Source: Butyrivibrio sp. XPD2002 (GTDB taxonomy: Bacteria > Bacillota > Clostridia > Lachnospirales > Lachnospiraceae). Taken from it: 64,000 bases of DNA. The notes below the pieces were generated by a model. That model did not search any database and was not told the DNA's origin. It was given only the letters and a program-made list of their open reading frames with translations. Both the position numbers and the translations under genes were made by a program. Shown one piece after another: positions 18,372 to 26,796 of this stretch. Every line of letters begins with the position of its first letter. Position 1 is the first letter of the stretch. The stretch lies in contig NZ_AUIY01000001.1 of the NCBI RefSeq assembly GCF_000423945.1, positions 310,001-374,000 of the forward strand, in the 5' to 3' direction.

Positions 18372-18396
18372 GTTAGTCCTCCATTAAAAAAATAAA

Positions 18397-19020
18397 TTAT
18401 TTAAGCTCTGACAGCTGTCTCTGGATATCCTCAATAAATTCCTTATTGCGTCCGGGAGTAAAATGTGCTGCCTGAATTATCTCATGCATCTCTCTAACAC
18501 AAGTATCGAGATTGTCATTGATTACTATATTATCATACTCGTCAATACCCTGTCCCTCTTCTTTTGCACGAAGAAGTCTTCCGTGTATGACATCGTCTGT
18601 TTCTGTACCTCTTCCGCGAAGTCTCTTCTCCAGTTCTTCAACTGTGGGAGGCATTACAAAAAGAAGAAGTGCATTAGGGAATTTCTTCTTGATCTGAAGA
18701 GCACCCTGGATTTCAATCTCAAGAATTACGTCTTTTCCGGCTTCAAGCTTTTCCTCAACAAACTTCTTGGGAGTACCGTAGTAATTACCCACATAGCAGG
18801 CATGCTCCACAAGGCCATCCTCAGCAATAAGCTTCTCGAACTCTTCCTTTGTCATGAAAAAGTATTCTCTGCCGTGTTCTTCTCCGGGCCTGGGATTTCT
18901 CGTCGTTGCAGATATTGATAATTCATAATTATCATATCTCTTGATGAGCTCCTTCATGATAGTGCCCTTGCCGGCGCCGGAAAAACCTGATACTACAACT
19001 ATAATTCCTTTTTTGTTCAT
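18397..19020 (-). CDS. gmk: Guanylate kinase
   Basis: Phosphorylates GMP to GDP with ATP. The P-loop is GFSGAGKGT near residue 11, the GMP-binding segment is SISATTRNPRPGEEHGREYFF, and EIEIQGALQIKKKFPNAL carries the Walker B-like acidic strand. At 207 residues it has normal length. It begins 15 bp after yicC, the usual gene pair. Confidence 0.97.
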   Translation of the reverse strand: MNKKGIIVVVSGFSGAGKGTIMKELIKRYDNYELSISATTRNPRPGEEHGREYFFMTKEEFEKLIAEDGLVEHACYVGNYYGTPKKFVEEKLEAGKDVILEIEIQGALQIKKKFPNALLLFVMPPTVEELEKRLRGRGTETDDVIHGRLLRAKEEGQGIDEYDNIVINDNLDTCVREMHEIIQAAHFTPGRNKEFIEDIQRQLSELK

Positions 19021-19035
19021 AAATATCTTCCTATC

Positions 19036-19923
19036 TTATTCAATATTCTGTATCTGCTCACGAACCTTCTCAACATCAGTTTTTAGACTGATTCCCTTAT
19101 CTGATATCTCAAGATCCGTAGACTTTGACAAGATAGTATTTGATTCTCTGTTCATCTCCTGGGCAAGGAAGTCGAGCTTACGGCCGATTCCCTCCTTGTC
19201 GTCGCCCTTATTAAGGGCATCCCTCATGGCTTTTATATGACTGCGAAGCCTTACAAGCTCCTCATCAACGCAAACCTTATCAGCGTAAAGTGTAACCTCC
19301 ATGATAAGTCTGTTCTCATCAACAGCCTTATCCTCAAGAAGCTCCTTAACCTTATCGCGAAGCTTATTCCTGTACTCCTCGATGATTACAGGTGATCTCT
19401 TAGTGATAAACTCAACGCTCTCAAGCATTCCTGCAAGCTTCTCATCGAGATCCTTGTGAAGGAATTCACCTTCCTTTTTCCTTGCTGCGGCAAACTCTTC
19501 ACCGGCACCGTCTATGGCCTTTTTAAGGCTGCCCCAAAGCTCTTCCTCATCAAGCTCCATGTCTTCCATACTGAAAACATCAGGATACTTTGACAATGAA
19601 GAAACTCTGATATCATTATCAATACCGAAATCCTCAGACATCTGCTTGAGATACTGAAGATACTCAGCAGCGATTTCCTTATTATATCTAACTCTGGTGT
19701 CTGCCTCTGAAAAATCCTCATAGGTAATGAAAACATCGACCTTACCACGCTTAACGAAGGTCTTAAGCTCATTCCTTATCTTGGATTCAAGAGCATTGAA
19801 CTTTTTTGGCATCTTGATATTGATGTCAAGATAACGGTTATTTACGGACTTCATCTCAACCGTAAACTTATGCTTCTCATCGGCTACTTCGCTACGTCCA
19901 TAGCCAGTCATACTGAAAACCAT
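19036..19923 (-). CDS. yicC: YicC/YloC family endoribonuclease
   Basis: Member of the YicC family; E. coli YicC is an endoribonuclease connected to small-RNA turnover. The start at 19923 is chosen because GTGAGG lies 6-7 bases upstream and the protein then begins with the family hallmark MVFSMTGYGRSE; the longer frame adds 11 unsupported residues. Other family segments are VEMKSVNNRYLDINIKMP and, at the C-terminus, LDFLAQEMNRESNTILSKS followed by ISLKTDVEKVREQIQNIE. Length of 295 residues is normal. First gene of the operon running to pgsA. Confidence 0.95.
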   Translation of the reverse strand: MVFSMTGYGRSEVADEKHKFTVEMKSVNNRYLDINIKMPKKFNALESKIRNELKTFVKRGKVDVFITYEDFSEADTRVRYNKEIAAEYLQYLKQMSEDFGIDNDIRVSSLSKYPDVFSMEDMELDEEELWGSLKKAIDGAGEEFAAARKKEGEFLHKDLDEKLAGMLESVEFITKRSPVIIEEYRNKLRDKVKELLEDKAVDENRLIMEVTLYADKVCVDEELVRLRSHIKAMRDALNKGDDKEGIGRKLDFLAQEMNRESNTILSKSTDLEISDKGISLKTDVEKVREQIQNIE

Positions 19924-20020
19924 ACGAAACCTCACAATCCGGCATTGTACTGCCATTAAATTTTGAAATAAACCGGATTATCTATTCTCCTCTCATACCC
20001 TAATAGATACATCCTATACT

Positions 20021-20050
20021 ATAATAAAATGTTCCATATATTAAAGTCAA
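20021..20050 (-). promoter_or_regulatory. Promoter of the yicC-gmk-rpoZ-rimO-pgsA operon
   Basis: TTGACT (20045-20050) and TATTAT (20021-20026) lie 18 bp apart on the minus strand, about 100 bp upstream of the yicC start and directly after the rqcH terminator. Confidence 0.6.
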
Positions 20051-20056
20051 CATAAT

Positions 20057-20089
20057 AAAAGACTCAGAGCATAGCATCACTCTGAGTCC
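20057..20089 (-). terminator. Terminator of rqcH
   Basis: A perfect 9-bp stem GACTCAGAG/CTCTGAGTC with a 10-nt loop, followed by TTTTATTATG on the minus strand, 7 bp after the rqcH stop codon. Confidence 0.9.
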
Positions 20090-20095
20090 GTTTTC

Positions 20096-21889
20096 TTATT
20101 CGATTTCCTTAAGTGCAGAAATATCTGTCCCGATGACCATGGAATAGTTTGTGTAATATACCACAAATCCTGGTTTAGCACCGCCCGGCTTTTTAACGTC
20201 CTTGCGTTTCAGATAGTCAATCTCGACCTTATCCTGGTCTTTTCCTTTGGAATAATAAGCCGCAAGGGAAGCAGCCTCCTCGAAGGTTCTGTCCGGAACC
20301 TCCTTACCCTCTGTTATAAGAACAACGTGAGATCCGGGAATTCCCTTAGCATGGAACCACCAGTCACCACCGTTTGCCATCTTAAATGTAAGCTCATCAT
20401 TCTGATAGTTATTCTTGCCTACATAAATATGGAAGCCATCGCTGCTTACATAGTGTAAGGGCTTGCTCTTGGATTTCTGGTTTTTATTATTCTTGCCGTT
20501 CCTGCCCTTACCGTTGATCCTGTCTGCAGCGCTTCCCTTAATATATCCGCCTTCAATGAGCTCTCTTCTGATATCTGTGAGGTCATCCTCCTGCCTTGCA
20601 ATATCAAGTGAAGCCGCAATGGACTCAAGGTGTGATACAGTCTGGGAAACCTCCTGCATCTGCGTCTCCAGAGCCTCTGCAGTTCTCTTAAGCTTGGTAT
20701 AGCGGTCAAAATACTTCTTGGCATTCTGAGCAATAGTGAGTGTAGGATCAAGAGGTATTGTCACGTCATTACCTGTATTGTAGTCATTAACAGTTATAGA
20801 CTTTGCCTCAGGCTCAGCGCTATATCCGTAAACCGTTAAAAGCTCGCCGTAAATACGATACTTATCCTTTTTCTCCGTATCCCTGAGCTGATTAGTCTGA
20901 AGATCAAGGGTACGTACATTTCTCTCCAAAGCAGTTGCAACAAGCTTTCTTAGATCAGATGACTTCTGTCTTATTCTTGTTACCGTATTCTTCTCAGCAT
21001 AGAAATCAAGAAGAAGAGATGAAATCTCATCATACTCCCTGTAATCTGAATCATCACCGCCGTGAAACATTGTTAGAGGAACCGCCGCATATTCCTTAGG
21101 CTTTTCATTTATATAAATAAGCTCAGGTGCAAAATTACCCTCTTTTATATCATTCACAACACCTTCAAAGGAAGTCCAGATTTTAGACAGTTCCTCCGAA
21201 TCAAGAGCTATTGCAGATTTATCGCTGTCCAGGCCAACTCTGTAGCATATCTCCTGAGCGATAACCGGAGACAAGCCTGTAAATGAACCATACAAAGCCT
21301 TGAAAAGAGCCTGTCCCTTAGAAGGAATTATGCTCATAAAATCATCCTTTGTAGCTGACAAGGGATCAAGCTTATCCTGAGTTACGGGAACAAAGTAATC
21401 ACGTCCCGGAAGCACCTCTCTTACTGAGCTCACAGATGAAGGGATATGCTTAATAGAGTCGATGATCTTATTATCCTCATCGACAAAAATGATATTGCTG
21501 TACTTTCCCATAAGCTCCATAAGAAGTGTCTTATGGCGAAGGTCACCCATTTCATCAAGGTGCTCAATCTCAATTCTGATAATTCGCTCAAGTCCCGGCT
21601 GGTGCACATCTATTATCTTTCCATTCTGCAGATGCTTTCTCAAAAGCATGCAAAAATTAGGTGCCACCATGGGGCTCTGCTTATTTTCATCAGTCATGTA
21701 CACAAGCGGAAGTGATGCGTCAGAGGACATGAAAAGTCTCCTCTGGCCTCCGCCATTTTCAACAGACTTACGGACAGTAATAAGAAGCTCATCCTTTTCA
21801 GTCTGAGCTATCTTATATATTCTTCCACCTGTTAATTCTTTCTTTATGTCGCGCACTATGTTTGCGACTGTAATACCATCAAATGCCAT
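20096..21889 (-). CDS. rqcH: Rqc2 homologue RqcH (NFACT protein)
   Basis: Ribosome-quality-control factor: binds stalled 50S-peptidyl-tRNA complexes and recruits tRNA-Ala to add C-terminal alanine tails that mark the peptide for degradation. The NFACT-N domain starts MAFDGITVANIVRDIK and contains GGRIYKIAQ; a central helix-hairpin and coiled-coil region spans about 280-440; the NFACT-R domain near the C-terminus has GFHIYVGKNNYQND and DWWFHAKGIPGSHVVL. At 597 residues it fits the bacterial family. It begins 12 bp after the phosphoglycerol transferase gene and is probably co-transcribed with it. With tmRNA-SmpB also in the window, two parallel rescue routes are encoded. Confidence 0.94.
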   Translation of the reverse strand: MAFDGITVANIVRDIKKELTGGRIYKIAQTEKDELLITVRKSVENGGGQRRLFMSSDASLPLVYMTDENKQSPMVAPNFCMLLRKHLQNGKIIDVHQPGLERIIRIEIEHLDEMGDLRHKTLLMELMGKYSNIIFVDEDNKIIDSIKHIPSSVSSVREVLPGRDYFVPVTQDKLDPLSATKDDFMSIIPSKGQALFKALYGSFTGLSPVIAQEICYRVGLDSDKSAIALDSEELSKIWTSFEGVVNDIKEGNFAPELIYINEKPKEYAAVPLTMFHGGDDSDYREYDEISSLLLDFYAEKNTVTRIRQKSSDLRKLVATALERNVRTLDLQTNQLRDTEKKDKYRIYGELLTVYGYSAEPEAKSITVNDYNTGNDVTIPLDPTLTIAQNAKKYFDRYTKLKRTAEALETQMQEVSQTVSHLESIAASLDIARQEDDLTDIRRELIEGGYIKGSAADRINGKGRNGKNNKNQKSKSKPLHYVSSDGFHIYVGKNNYQNDELTFKMANGGDWWFHAKGIPGSHVVLITEGKEVPDRTFEEAASLAAYYSKGKDQDKVEIDYLKRKDVKKPGGAKPGFVVYYTNYSMVIGTDISALKEIE

Positions 21890-21901
21890 TTTATTTATCC
21901 T

Positions 21902-24133
21902 TTAGTATCGTCTGCATTCCTTATCAAGCAGGTCAAAGTTCACATAGTCCACAACTCTTCCTGTGGAATTATTAACTACTGCAAAGTGCAGACCTTTACG
22001 TTCAATCATTACGTTAGTGTCGTTTATCTCAAGAACGAAATCACTGTCCTTAAAGCTATCCCAGCTTCCCTTGATGTTATAGGATACAGTATCATTCACC
22101 TTTCCCTTGAGTTTCTCATTATCCTTTGAAACATGACTTTCGGACTGCTCTGCATTTATGGCAGCAACTATGGTTACGTCCTGCCCCTTAGGGATATCAT
22201 CGGTTATACCAAGAGCCTTAAGAGCTGCAATATTGTCATCCGAAAGACGCATAGCTCCGCTCTTTCTGGTAGTTATGAAAACAGTATAATCACCGCTCTC
22301 GGCATAGGGCTTTATAGCTTCAAGATATTCCTGGAAGTCTGTCTGCTTAAGGTTCATATCTCCTCTCTGTGAGAAAAGACTTATATCTGAGCCCAGAGCA
22401 CCCTTACAGATAATATTGAAATCAGTATCCTTAGGATTGATCTCAGAAACAGGAATCTCAACCTCATAGCTTCCGTCAGGCTGCTGCTTCATGATATAGA
22501 TCATAGAGCTGCTATAGTCTCCGTCTCTTCTGACGTCAACCTGCATCTCCTCAATCTTCTCAACAACTCCCTTTATTTCGCTGACAACAACCTTAACATT
22601 GTCGCCCTCGATATTTATGCTGGCATTGGCTGAAGCTCCTTCATAATTCTGCTCCATTGCCATCTCGTCTGTAATTCCTGCAAGCTCGTTCATAAAGTGA
22701 GACTTTCTGTCCAGCTCAGCCTTTTCATATTCCATTCCATACTTCTCAAGAAGTGTCTCTGTATCTGAGAAAAGGTTTGTTCCAAGACCAAGTCTTTCGC
22801 CCTCAATTGAAGCGCCAAGAGCTGCAACGGTTGTAGGGAACATATCAAAGGTTGTGTAATCTCTTGCATAGCTATTAACCTTTGTAGCATCAGCATTTAT
22901 AAAGCAGGTATACACCTTCCTTGTGTAGTCAGAAGGAATCATCGCACAAAAATCAGCGTCCATTGTGGGATGATCACCAACAAGAACTATGGTTGTATTT
23001 TCATAAAAATCCTGCTCCTTGATCCATTCAACGAATTCAGTGGCCTGTCTGCTTGCGCAAGCAAATACATTTGAATACTGATCGTCGAATTCATCCTGGC
23101 AGAGTCTGCATACATAGCCATCCTCAAAATGAGTATCAACTGTAAGAAGTGTCATGTTGAAGGGCTCATCATTTTTAGAAATCTCGAGAAGGCGCTGCTT
23201 TGCAAAGTCAAAGAGCTTCTCATCCTCAAAGCCCCACCATACGCCGTAATCCTGAGGAATCCAGCCTGCATCCTTTGCATAGGGATAGTCGATAATGTCA
23301 AAATCTCCGTGGGTCTTAAAGAAAAGCTCACGTCCGCCAAATGTAGCATTAGAGCCGCAAAGATACTCCTGATGATAGCCCTCATCCTTCAAGATATCAC
23401 CAAGTCCCCTGACTGTAGGAAAGAATGACTCCTGATCGGACATACTGTTAGCATCAATACTTATCTGAAGCGGAAGTCCCGTTGACTGGGCAAAAATAGC
23501 TCCCATGGTCCAGTCTGTTCCGGGCATGGAAAAGCCACCTGTCAGCTGATCAGAGCCGTCTCCGAAAAACTCATTCTGAAGCGCAAGCTCTGTAAGCTCA
23601 GGTATTCTGTTCTTATCAAAGCCGCCGCCATGCTCCTTATCTGTATCCGTAACCTCTGTTGACTCAAGATAGATATAGATAAGATTCCTCTTCTTTTCAG
23701 GAAAAGCTACGCTAACAGAATTGGGATCCGCATAGTTATCCTTGATAAATGTGGAGGCATGAAGCTGTTGATCTATATAGGATGTCATATCAAGCTGCCC
23801 CCAGGTAAATGCCAGTGCAGCCACCAGAGCAATAACACCGGTAAAACCTGCAATAAGATTTCTCTTACCTCCAAAGGCTTCCTTCTTTACAAAGGTCAGG
23901 AATAAGAACACAAGCAAAGCTGCTACGCAGGCAGGGAAAAGTGCCTTCATAATAAACAGCTTTATCATCGCATGTGATGCTCCTGAAAGTGACATCTTCA
24001 CGTTAAAAACAAGCTCATTTACAGTCATGGTGTTCCAGGTATGGAAAAACCACCAGGCAGTAAAGAAAAGTAAAAACGGTATTCCTATTATTATTGTTGC
24101 AATTATATTCTTTAATATATTTCTCTTTTTCAC
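21902..24133 (-). CDS. MdoB/LTA-synthase-like phosphoglycerol transferase with ILEI-like C-terminus
   Basis: Predicted membrane enzyme that moves phosphoglycerol from phosphatidylglycerol to an extracellular glycan or lipid. The GTG at 24133 has GGGGAG 5 bp upstream. Three membrane helices lie in about residues 10-125, followed by an extracellular sulfatase-type domain (about 145-475) with a metal-binding ESTEVTD, the GTDWTMGAIFAQSTGLPL stretch resembling the catalytic Thr region of MdoB/OpgB, and LVGDHPTMD. The last 150 residues resemble the FAM3/ILEI fold: SGDYTVFITT near 614 and RKGLHFAVVNNSTGRVVDYVNFD near 708-730. The family name is firm; the acceptor is unknown. Confidence 0.85.
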   Translation of the reverse strand: MKKRNILKNIIATIIIGIPFLLFFTAWWFFHTWNTMTVNELVFNVKMSLSGASHAMIKLFIMKALFPACVAALLVFLFLTFVKKEAFGGKRNLIAGFTGVIALVAALAFTWGQLDMTSYIDQQLHASTFIKDNYADPNSVSVAFPEKKRNLIYIYLESTEVTDTDKEHGGGFDKNRIPELTELALQNEFFGDGSDQLTGGFSMPGTDWTMGAIFAQSTGLPLQISIDANSMSDQESFFPTVRGLGDILKDEGYHQEYLCGSNATFGGRELFFKTHGDFDIIDYPYAKDAGWIPQDYGVWWGFEDEKLFDFAKQRLLEISKNDEPFNMTLLTVDTHFEDGYVCRLCQDEFDDQYSNVFACASRQATEFVEWIKEQDFYENTTIVLVGDHPTMDADFCAMIPSDYTRKVYTCFINADATKVNSYARDYTTFDMFPTTVAALGASIEGERLGLGTNLFSDTETLLEKYGMEYEKAELDRKSHFMNELAGITDEMAMEQNYEGASANASINIEGDNVKVVVSEIKGVVEKIEEMQVDVRRDGDYSSSMIYIMKQQPDGSYEVEIPVSEINPKDTDFNIICKGALGSDISLFSQRGDMNLKQTDFQEYLEAIKPYAESGDYTVFITTRKSGAMRLSDDNIAALKALGITDDIPKGQDVTIVAAINAEQSESHVSKDNEKLKGKVNDTVSYNIKGSWDSFKDSDFVLEINDTNVMIERKGLHFAVVNNSTGRVVDYVNFDLLDKECRRY

Positions 24134-24150
24134 GAAAGCTCCCCAAAAAT

Positions 24151-24179
24151 GTTATAATCATATAGGTTTTTCAAACCAA
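24151..24179 (-). promoter_or_regulatory. Promoter of the phosphoglycerol transferase-rqcH unit
   Basis: TTGGTT (24174-24179) and TATAAC (24151-24156) are exactly 17 bp apart on the minus strand, 18 bp upstream of the GTG start. Confidence 0.6.
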
Positions 24180-24241
24180 ACTATTTTAGCATAATACGGT
24201 ACTAAATATCAAAAGTAGCTTGTAGTTAAGGAAATCTTTTC

Positions 24242-25093
24242 ATGAAAACAAAAAAATTATCACTTACATTTTTTGCACTTATTCTATTATTCACCTGCAC
24301 CTTATGCGGATGCTCATTTTCCGGGAAAACTCCGGATGAAATAGTAAAAATGCGTCTCTTTTTTATGGACAACAAATATATAATCCATGCCTGCGGAATG
24401 ATCAGCGATGAGGATGGCAATGAATACGATTACACAAACTCAAAGGAAGCTCTTACAAACTCCCTTAATAATGGCAACAAGATAATCGAGATAGATTTTC
24501 ACTATACAAGTGATCATGAGCTTGTCTGCGGACACGCATGGGGTGACCTTTACTTAGACGGCAAGCAGCTTACACCCGGCGAAGCACCTACCCTTTCAGA
24601 TTTTTTAAACTGCAAGGTTCAAAACAAATTCACTCCTCTCACCTTTGAGGATGTCACTAAATTCATGGAAGAAAATAAAGATTTCTATGTTGTTACGGAT
24701 ACCAAGGAAACAGATATTGAAACCTATAAAATGATTGCTGAAAAATATCCTGACCTTTCCAAGAGATTTATAGTGCAGATATATCACGCCTCTGAATACG
24801 ATGATGTAAAAAAAGCAGGCTTCCCCTATATCATATATACGTTATATGAAGCAACCGAGGATGAGCTTACTGAAAAAGCACTTTTAAAGGCTGCTAAAAA
24901 GCCCCTGATCGGATTTACCTTTCACAGCGACCTTGCCTCAGATTCTGATTTCGTGTATACGATGCTAAAAACAAAAACTCCAATGTTTGTACATACTGTA
25001 AATGATGATTTTCTCATTGATGAATTTTTAAATATGGGAATCTCCGGAATCTATACAGACAGAACCGATCTTGTAACAAAAGCTACTGAATAA
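24242..25093 (+). CDS. Lipoprotein with glycerophosphodiester phosphodiesterase-like fold
   Basis: Probable extracellular, lipid-anchored phosphodiesterase of the GDPD/PI-PLC TIM-barrel type. The ATG follows AAGGA. The signal peptide has a lysine head, hydrophobic core and a lipobox LCGC with the lipid-bearing Cys near residue 22. GDPD-like landmarks are IIHACG (first catalytic His), IIEIDFHYTSDHELVCGHAW (metal ligands E-x-D and second His), VVTDTKE and a terminal GISGIYTDRTDL strand-helix. HACG replaces the usual H-R-G/N, so substrate and activity are uncertain. It is divergent from the phosphoglycerol transferase gene, suggesting that the pair makes and turns over glycerophosphate groups. 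Confidence 0.8.
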   Translation: MKTKKLSLTFFALILLFTCTLCGCSFSGKTPDEIVKMRLFFMDNKYIIHACGMISDEDGNEYDYTNSKEALTNSLNNGNKIIEIDFHYTSDHELVCGHAWGDLYLDGKQLTPGEAPTLSDFLNCKVQNKFTPLTFEDVTKFMEENKDFYVVTDTKETDIETYKMIAEKYPDLSKRFIVQIYHASEYDDVKKAGFPYIIYTLYEATEDELTEKALLKAAKKPLIGFTFHSDLASDSDFVYTMLKTKTPMFVHTVNDDFLIDEFLNMGISGIYTDRTDLVTKATE

Positions 25094-25109
25094 ATCAAAT
25101 TAATTTAGA

Positions 25110-25149
25110 AAAGGCTTGAGGAATTTCAAAAAACCTCAAGCCTTTATTT
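25110..25149. terminator. Bidirectional terminator between convergent genes
   Basis: A 12-bp perfect stem AAAGGCTTGAGG/CCTCAAGCCTTT with an A/T-rich loop and T-rich flanks on both strands. It ends the plus-strand lipoprotein gene and the minus-strand HPt gene, whose stop codon starts at its edge. Confidence 0.9.
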
Positions 25150-25749
25150 TCACTTTGTTTCAAGAATTCTGCCCATCTCATCCCAGTCAAAATTCTGAAG
25201 TGCCTTTTCTATGTTTTTAATGCATTCGCTGTCCTTTACGGAAAGCTTACACTTTTTCAGTTCGTCCAAAACAATCTCAGCAGCATCATAGTCCATGGAT
25301 GAAACTGCTTCCGCCAGAGTTTTGCAAGCCTCCTTAAGCTCCTCCTCATCAATCGGTCTCTTATCACAATTGATGTCACTGTTAATATCCTCAAGGACTG
25401 ACAGCTTCTCTGAATAGCTTCTGAACATTTTAAGAAGCTTATCAGTATTGGCATCAATGCATTCTACATCTTCATTCTTACCGGCCTGCTCAAGCTTAAG
25501 CGCCAGTTCAGACAATTCGTGCGCACCGATAACCTTTGAGGTACTTTTAAGAGAATGAACCTTGGTTGTATAATAGCCAACATCACCGCATTTATAAGCA
25601 TTCTCAATCTCATCAGCCTTATTATCTATACTTGAATAAAAGCCGTTCAGATATTTGAGAAGTACCTTTTCAGTGCCGCAAAAAGCAAGGCCTTCCTTAA
25701 CGGAAATCCCATCTATATTATTTAATGACTCAATAATCCTTTTTTCCAT
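25150..25749 (-). CDS. Free-standing HPt phosphotransfer protein
   Basis: Histidine-containing phosphotransfer protein, an intermediate in multistep phosphorelays. The helical HPt domain covers about residues 10-115, with the phospho-acceptor His65 in TTKVHSLKSTSKVIGA, followed by the usual helix (ELSELALKLEQAGK). The remaining 80 residues (ELKEACKTLAEAVSSMDYDAAEIVLDELKK) form a helical module of the kind that often closes large lachnospiral hybrid kinases, so this looks like the tail of a hybrid kinase encoded as its own protein. The start at 25749 is an ATG with only a weak, distant GGGGGA; a TTG at 25764 is an alternative. No hybrid kinase is nearby. Confidence 0.85.
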   Translation of the reverse strand: MEKRIIESLNNIDGISVKEGLAFCGTEKVLLKYLNGFYSSIDNKADEIENAYKCGDVGYYTTKVHSLKSTSKVIGAHELSELALKLEQAGKNEDVECIDANTDKLLKMFRSYSEKLSVLEDINSDINCDKRPIDEEELKEACKTLAEAVSSMDYDAAEIVLDELKKCKLSVKDSECIKNIEKALQNFDWDEMGRILETK

Positions 25750-25846
25750 AATACAAATATACAATCCCCCGCTTGTATACTCATATTATACACAGAGTTT
25801 CCAAAAATAAAAGACTTGATTATTGCCAGCCAATCTTAAACAATTG

Positions 25847-25882
25847 CTAAAAAATATGACAGCCCGCATGGGGAGCGGGCTG
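25847..25882 (-). terminator. Terminator after the acidic lipoprotein gene
   Basis: An 8-bp GC-rich stem CAGCCCGC/GCGGGCTG with loop TCCCCAT, followed by TCATATTTTTTA on the minus strand. A further copy of CAGCGGGCT at 25920-25928, at the stop codon, could pair with the same strand and form an alternative structure. Confidence 0.8.
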
Positions 25883-25927
25883 CCAAAAAAATGAAGAAAA
25901 AAGGAATGAAATGAAAAAACAGCGGGC

Positions 25928-26647
25928 TTATTTTATGGTATCGAATATAATTACTTCGCCTTTGTCAATGAAATCATACATTTCTACTACGTCCTCGTCT
26001 GACTCAGCAATAACAACATCCTTGCCATCCTCTGACTTGTAGTAGGTTGCATTTCCGTCTGTATCGAAGTTCACATAAACTTCGTCCTCTGCCTCAAGGC
26101 CCTTATCCTCGACCTCGTAAGCCTTTACATAATGATTACCGGCTGTGTAGATCTTATTGTCATAGATCATAAGCGGATAAGCTGTTCCGCCGGAATAAAC
26201 ATAACCGAGATACTCGATTTTATCACCGTTATATCTGTAGAGGTCAGCCTCTGTTGTTCCGATGCTGCCTTCCATATCACAGTCATAGGTATAGTCGGTA
26301 ACTGCAAACAGATCAGCGCCATCTACTGATATATTAGCGTACCCCTGGCCAGGCTGAAGCTTGTTTACGATGTCTGTAAAGGTCGCACAATCTGAAATAT
26401 CCACAGGCTCGTGCTCGGGTGTAACAACCTCAGCTGCTGTTGCTGTAGCTTCATCCGCGATTTCATCGGTTTCAGCTGCCACCTCTTTAGCGACATCTTC
26501 TACAGCTTCAGAGGCCTCCTCTGCCTGATCAGCTGCTTCCTCTACAATCTCAGAGGCTGTGTCGGTAACCTCAGCAGTATCTTTGCTCCCACAACCAGCA
26601 AGTACTATCATAGCCCCGATAAGTAACATAGATACTTTCTTTTTCAT
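25928..26647 (-). CDS. Acidic lipoprotein of unknown function
   Basis: The start at 26647 is preceded by GAGGAG. The lipobox is VLAGC, with the lipid-bearing Cys at about residue 19. Residues 24-75 are a low-complexity Ala/Glu/Asp helix (AADQAEEASEAVEDVAKEVAAETDE), probably a spacer across the cell wall, followed by a globular beta-rich domain of about 155 residues (ADLYRYNGDKIEYLGYVYSGG, KIYTAGNHYVKAYEVE) of unknown fold. It has no cysteines beyond the lipobox and no enzyme motif. A SARP-type box lies directly upstream, so it is likely a target of the adjacent two-component system. Confidence 0.8.
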   Translation of the reverse strand: MKKKVSMLLIGAMIVLAGCGSKDTAEVTDTASEIVEEAADQAEEASEAVEDVAKEVAAETDEIADEATATAAEVVTPEHEPVDISDCATFTDIVNKLQPGQGYANISVDGADLFAVTDYTYDCDMEGSIGTTEADLYRYNGDKIEYLGYVYSGGTAYPLMIYDNKIYTAGNHYVKAYEVEDKGLEAEDEVYVNFDTDGNATYYKSEDGKDVVIAESDEDVVEMYDFIDKGEVIIFDTIK

Positions 26648-26700
26648 ATTTTTATATCTCCTCATCATAAGAAAATCTGTAACATTTATGTTACATGCTT

Positions 26701-26734
26701 ATTGTAATATCACCTGTCCAACAGATGTCCAACA
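26701..26734 (-). promoter_or_regulatory. SARP-type promoter, copy 1 (lipoprotein gene)
   Basis: On the minus strand, TGTTGGACA occurs twice with an 11-bp period (26726-26734 and 26715-26723). The second TTGGACA heptamer is followed after exactly 8 bp by TACAAT (26701-26706), 54 bp upstream of the start codon. No normal -35 box is present, consistent with activator dependence. Confidence 0.75.
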
Positions 26735-26796
26735 AGACAAATAATTATTTTTTGAATAAAAATTCCCACTCCATAGCATGAATCAGGAAGTAATTA

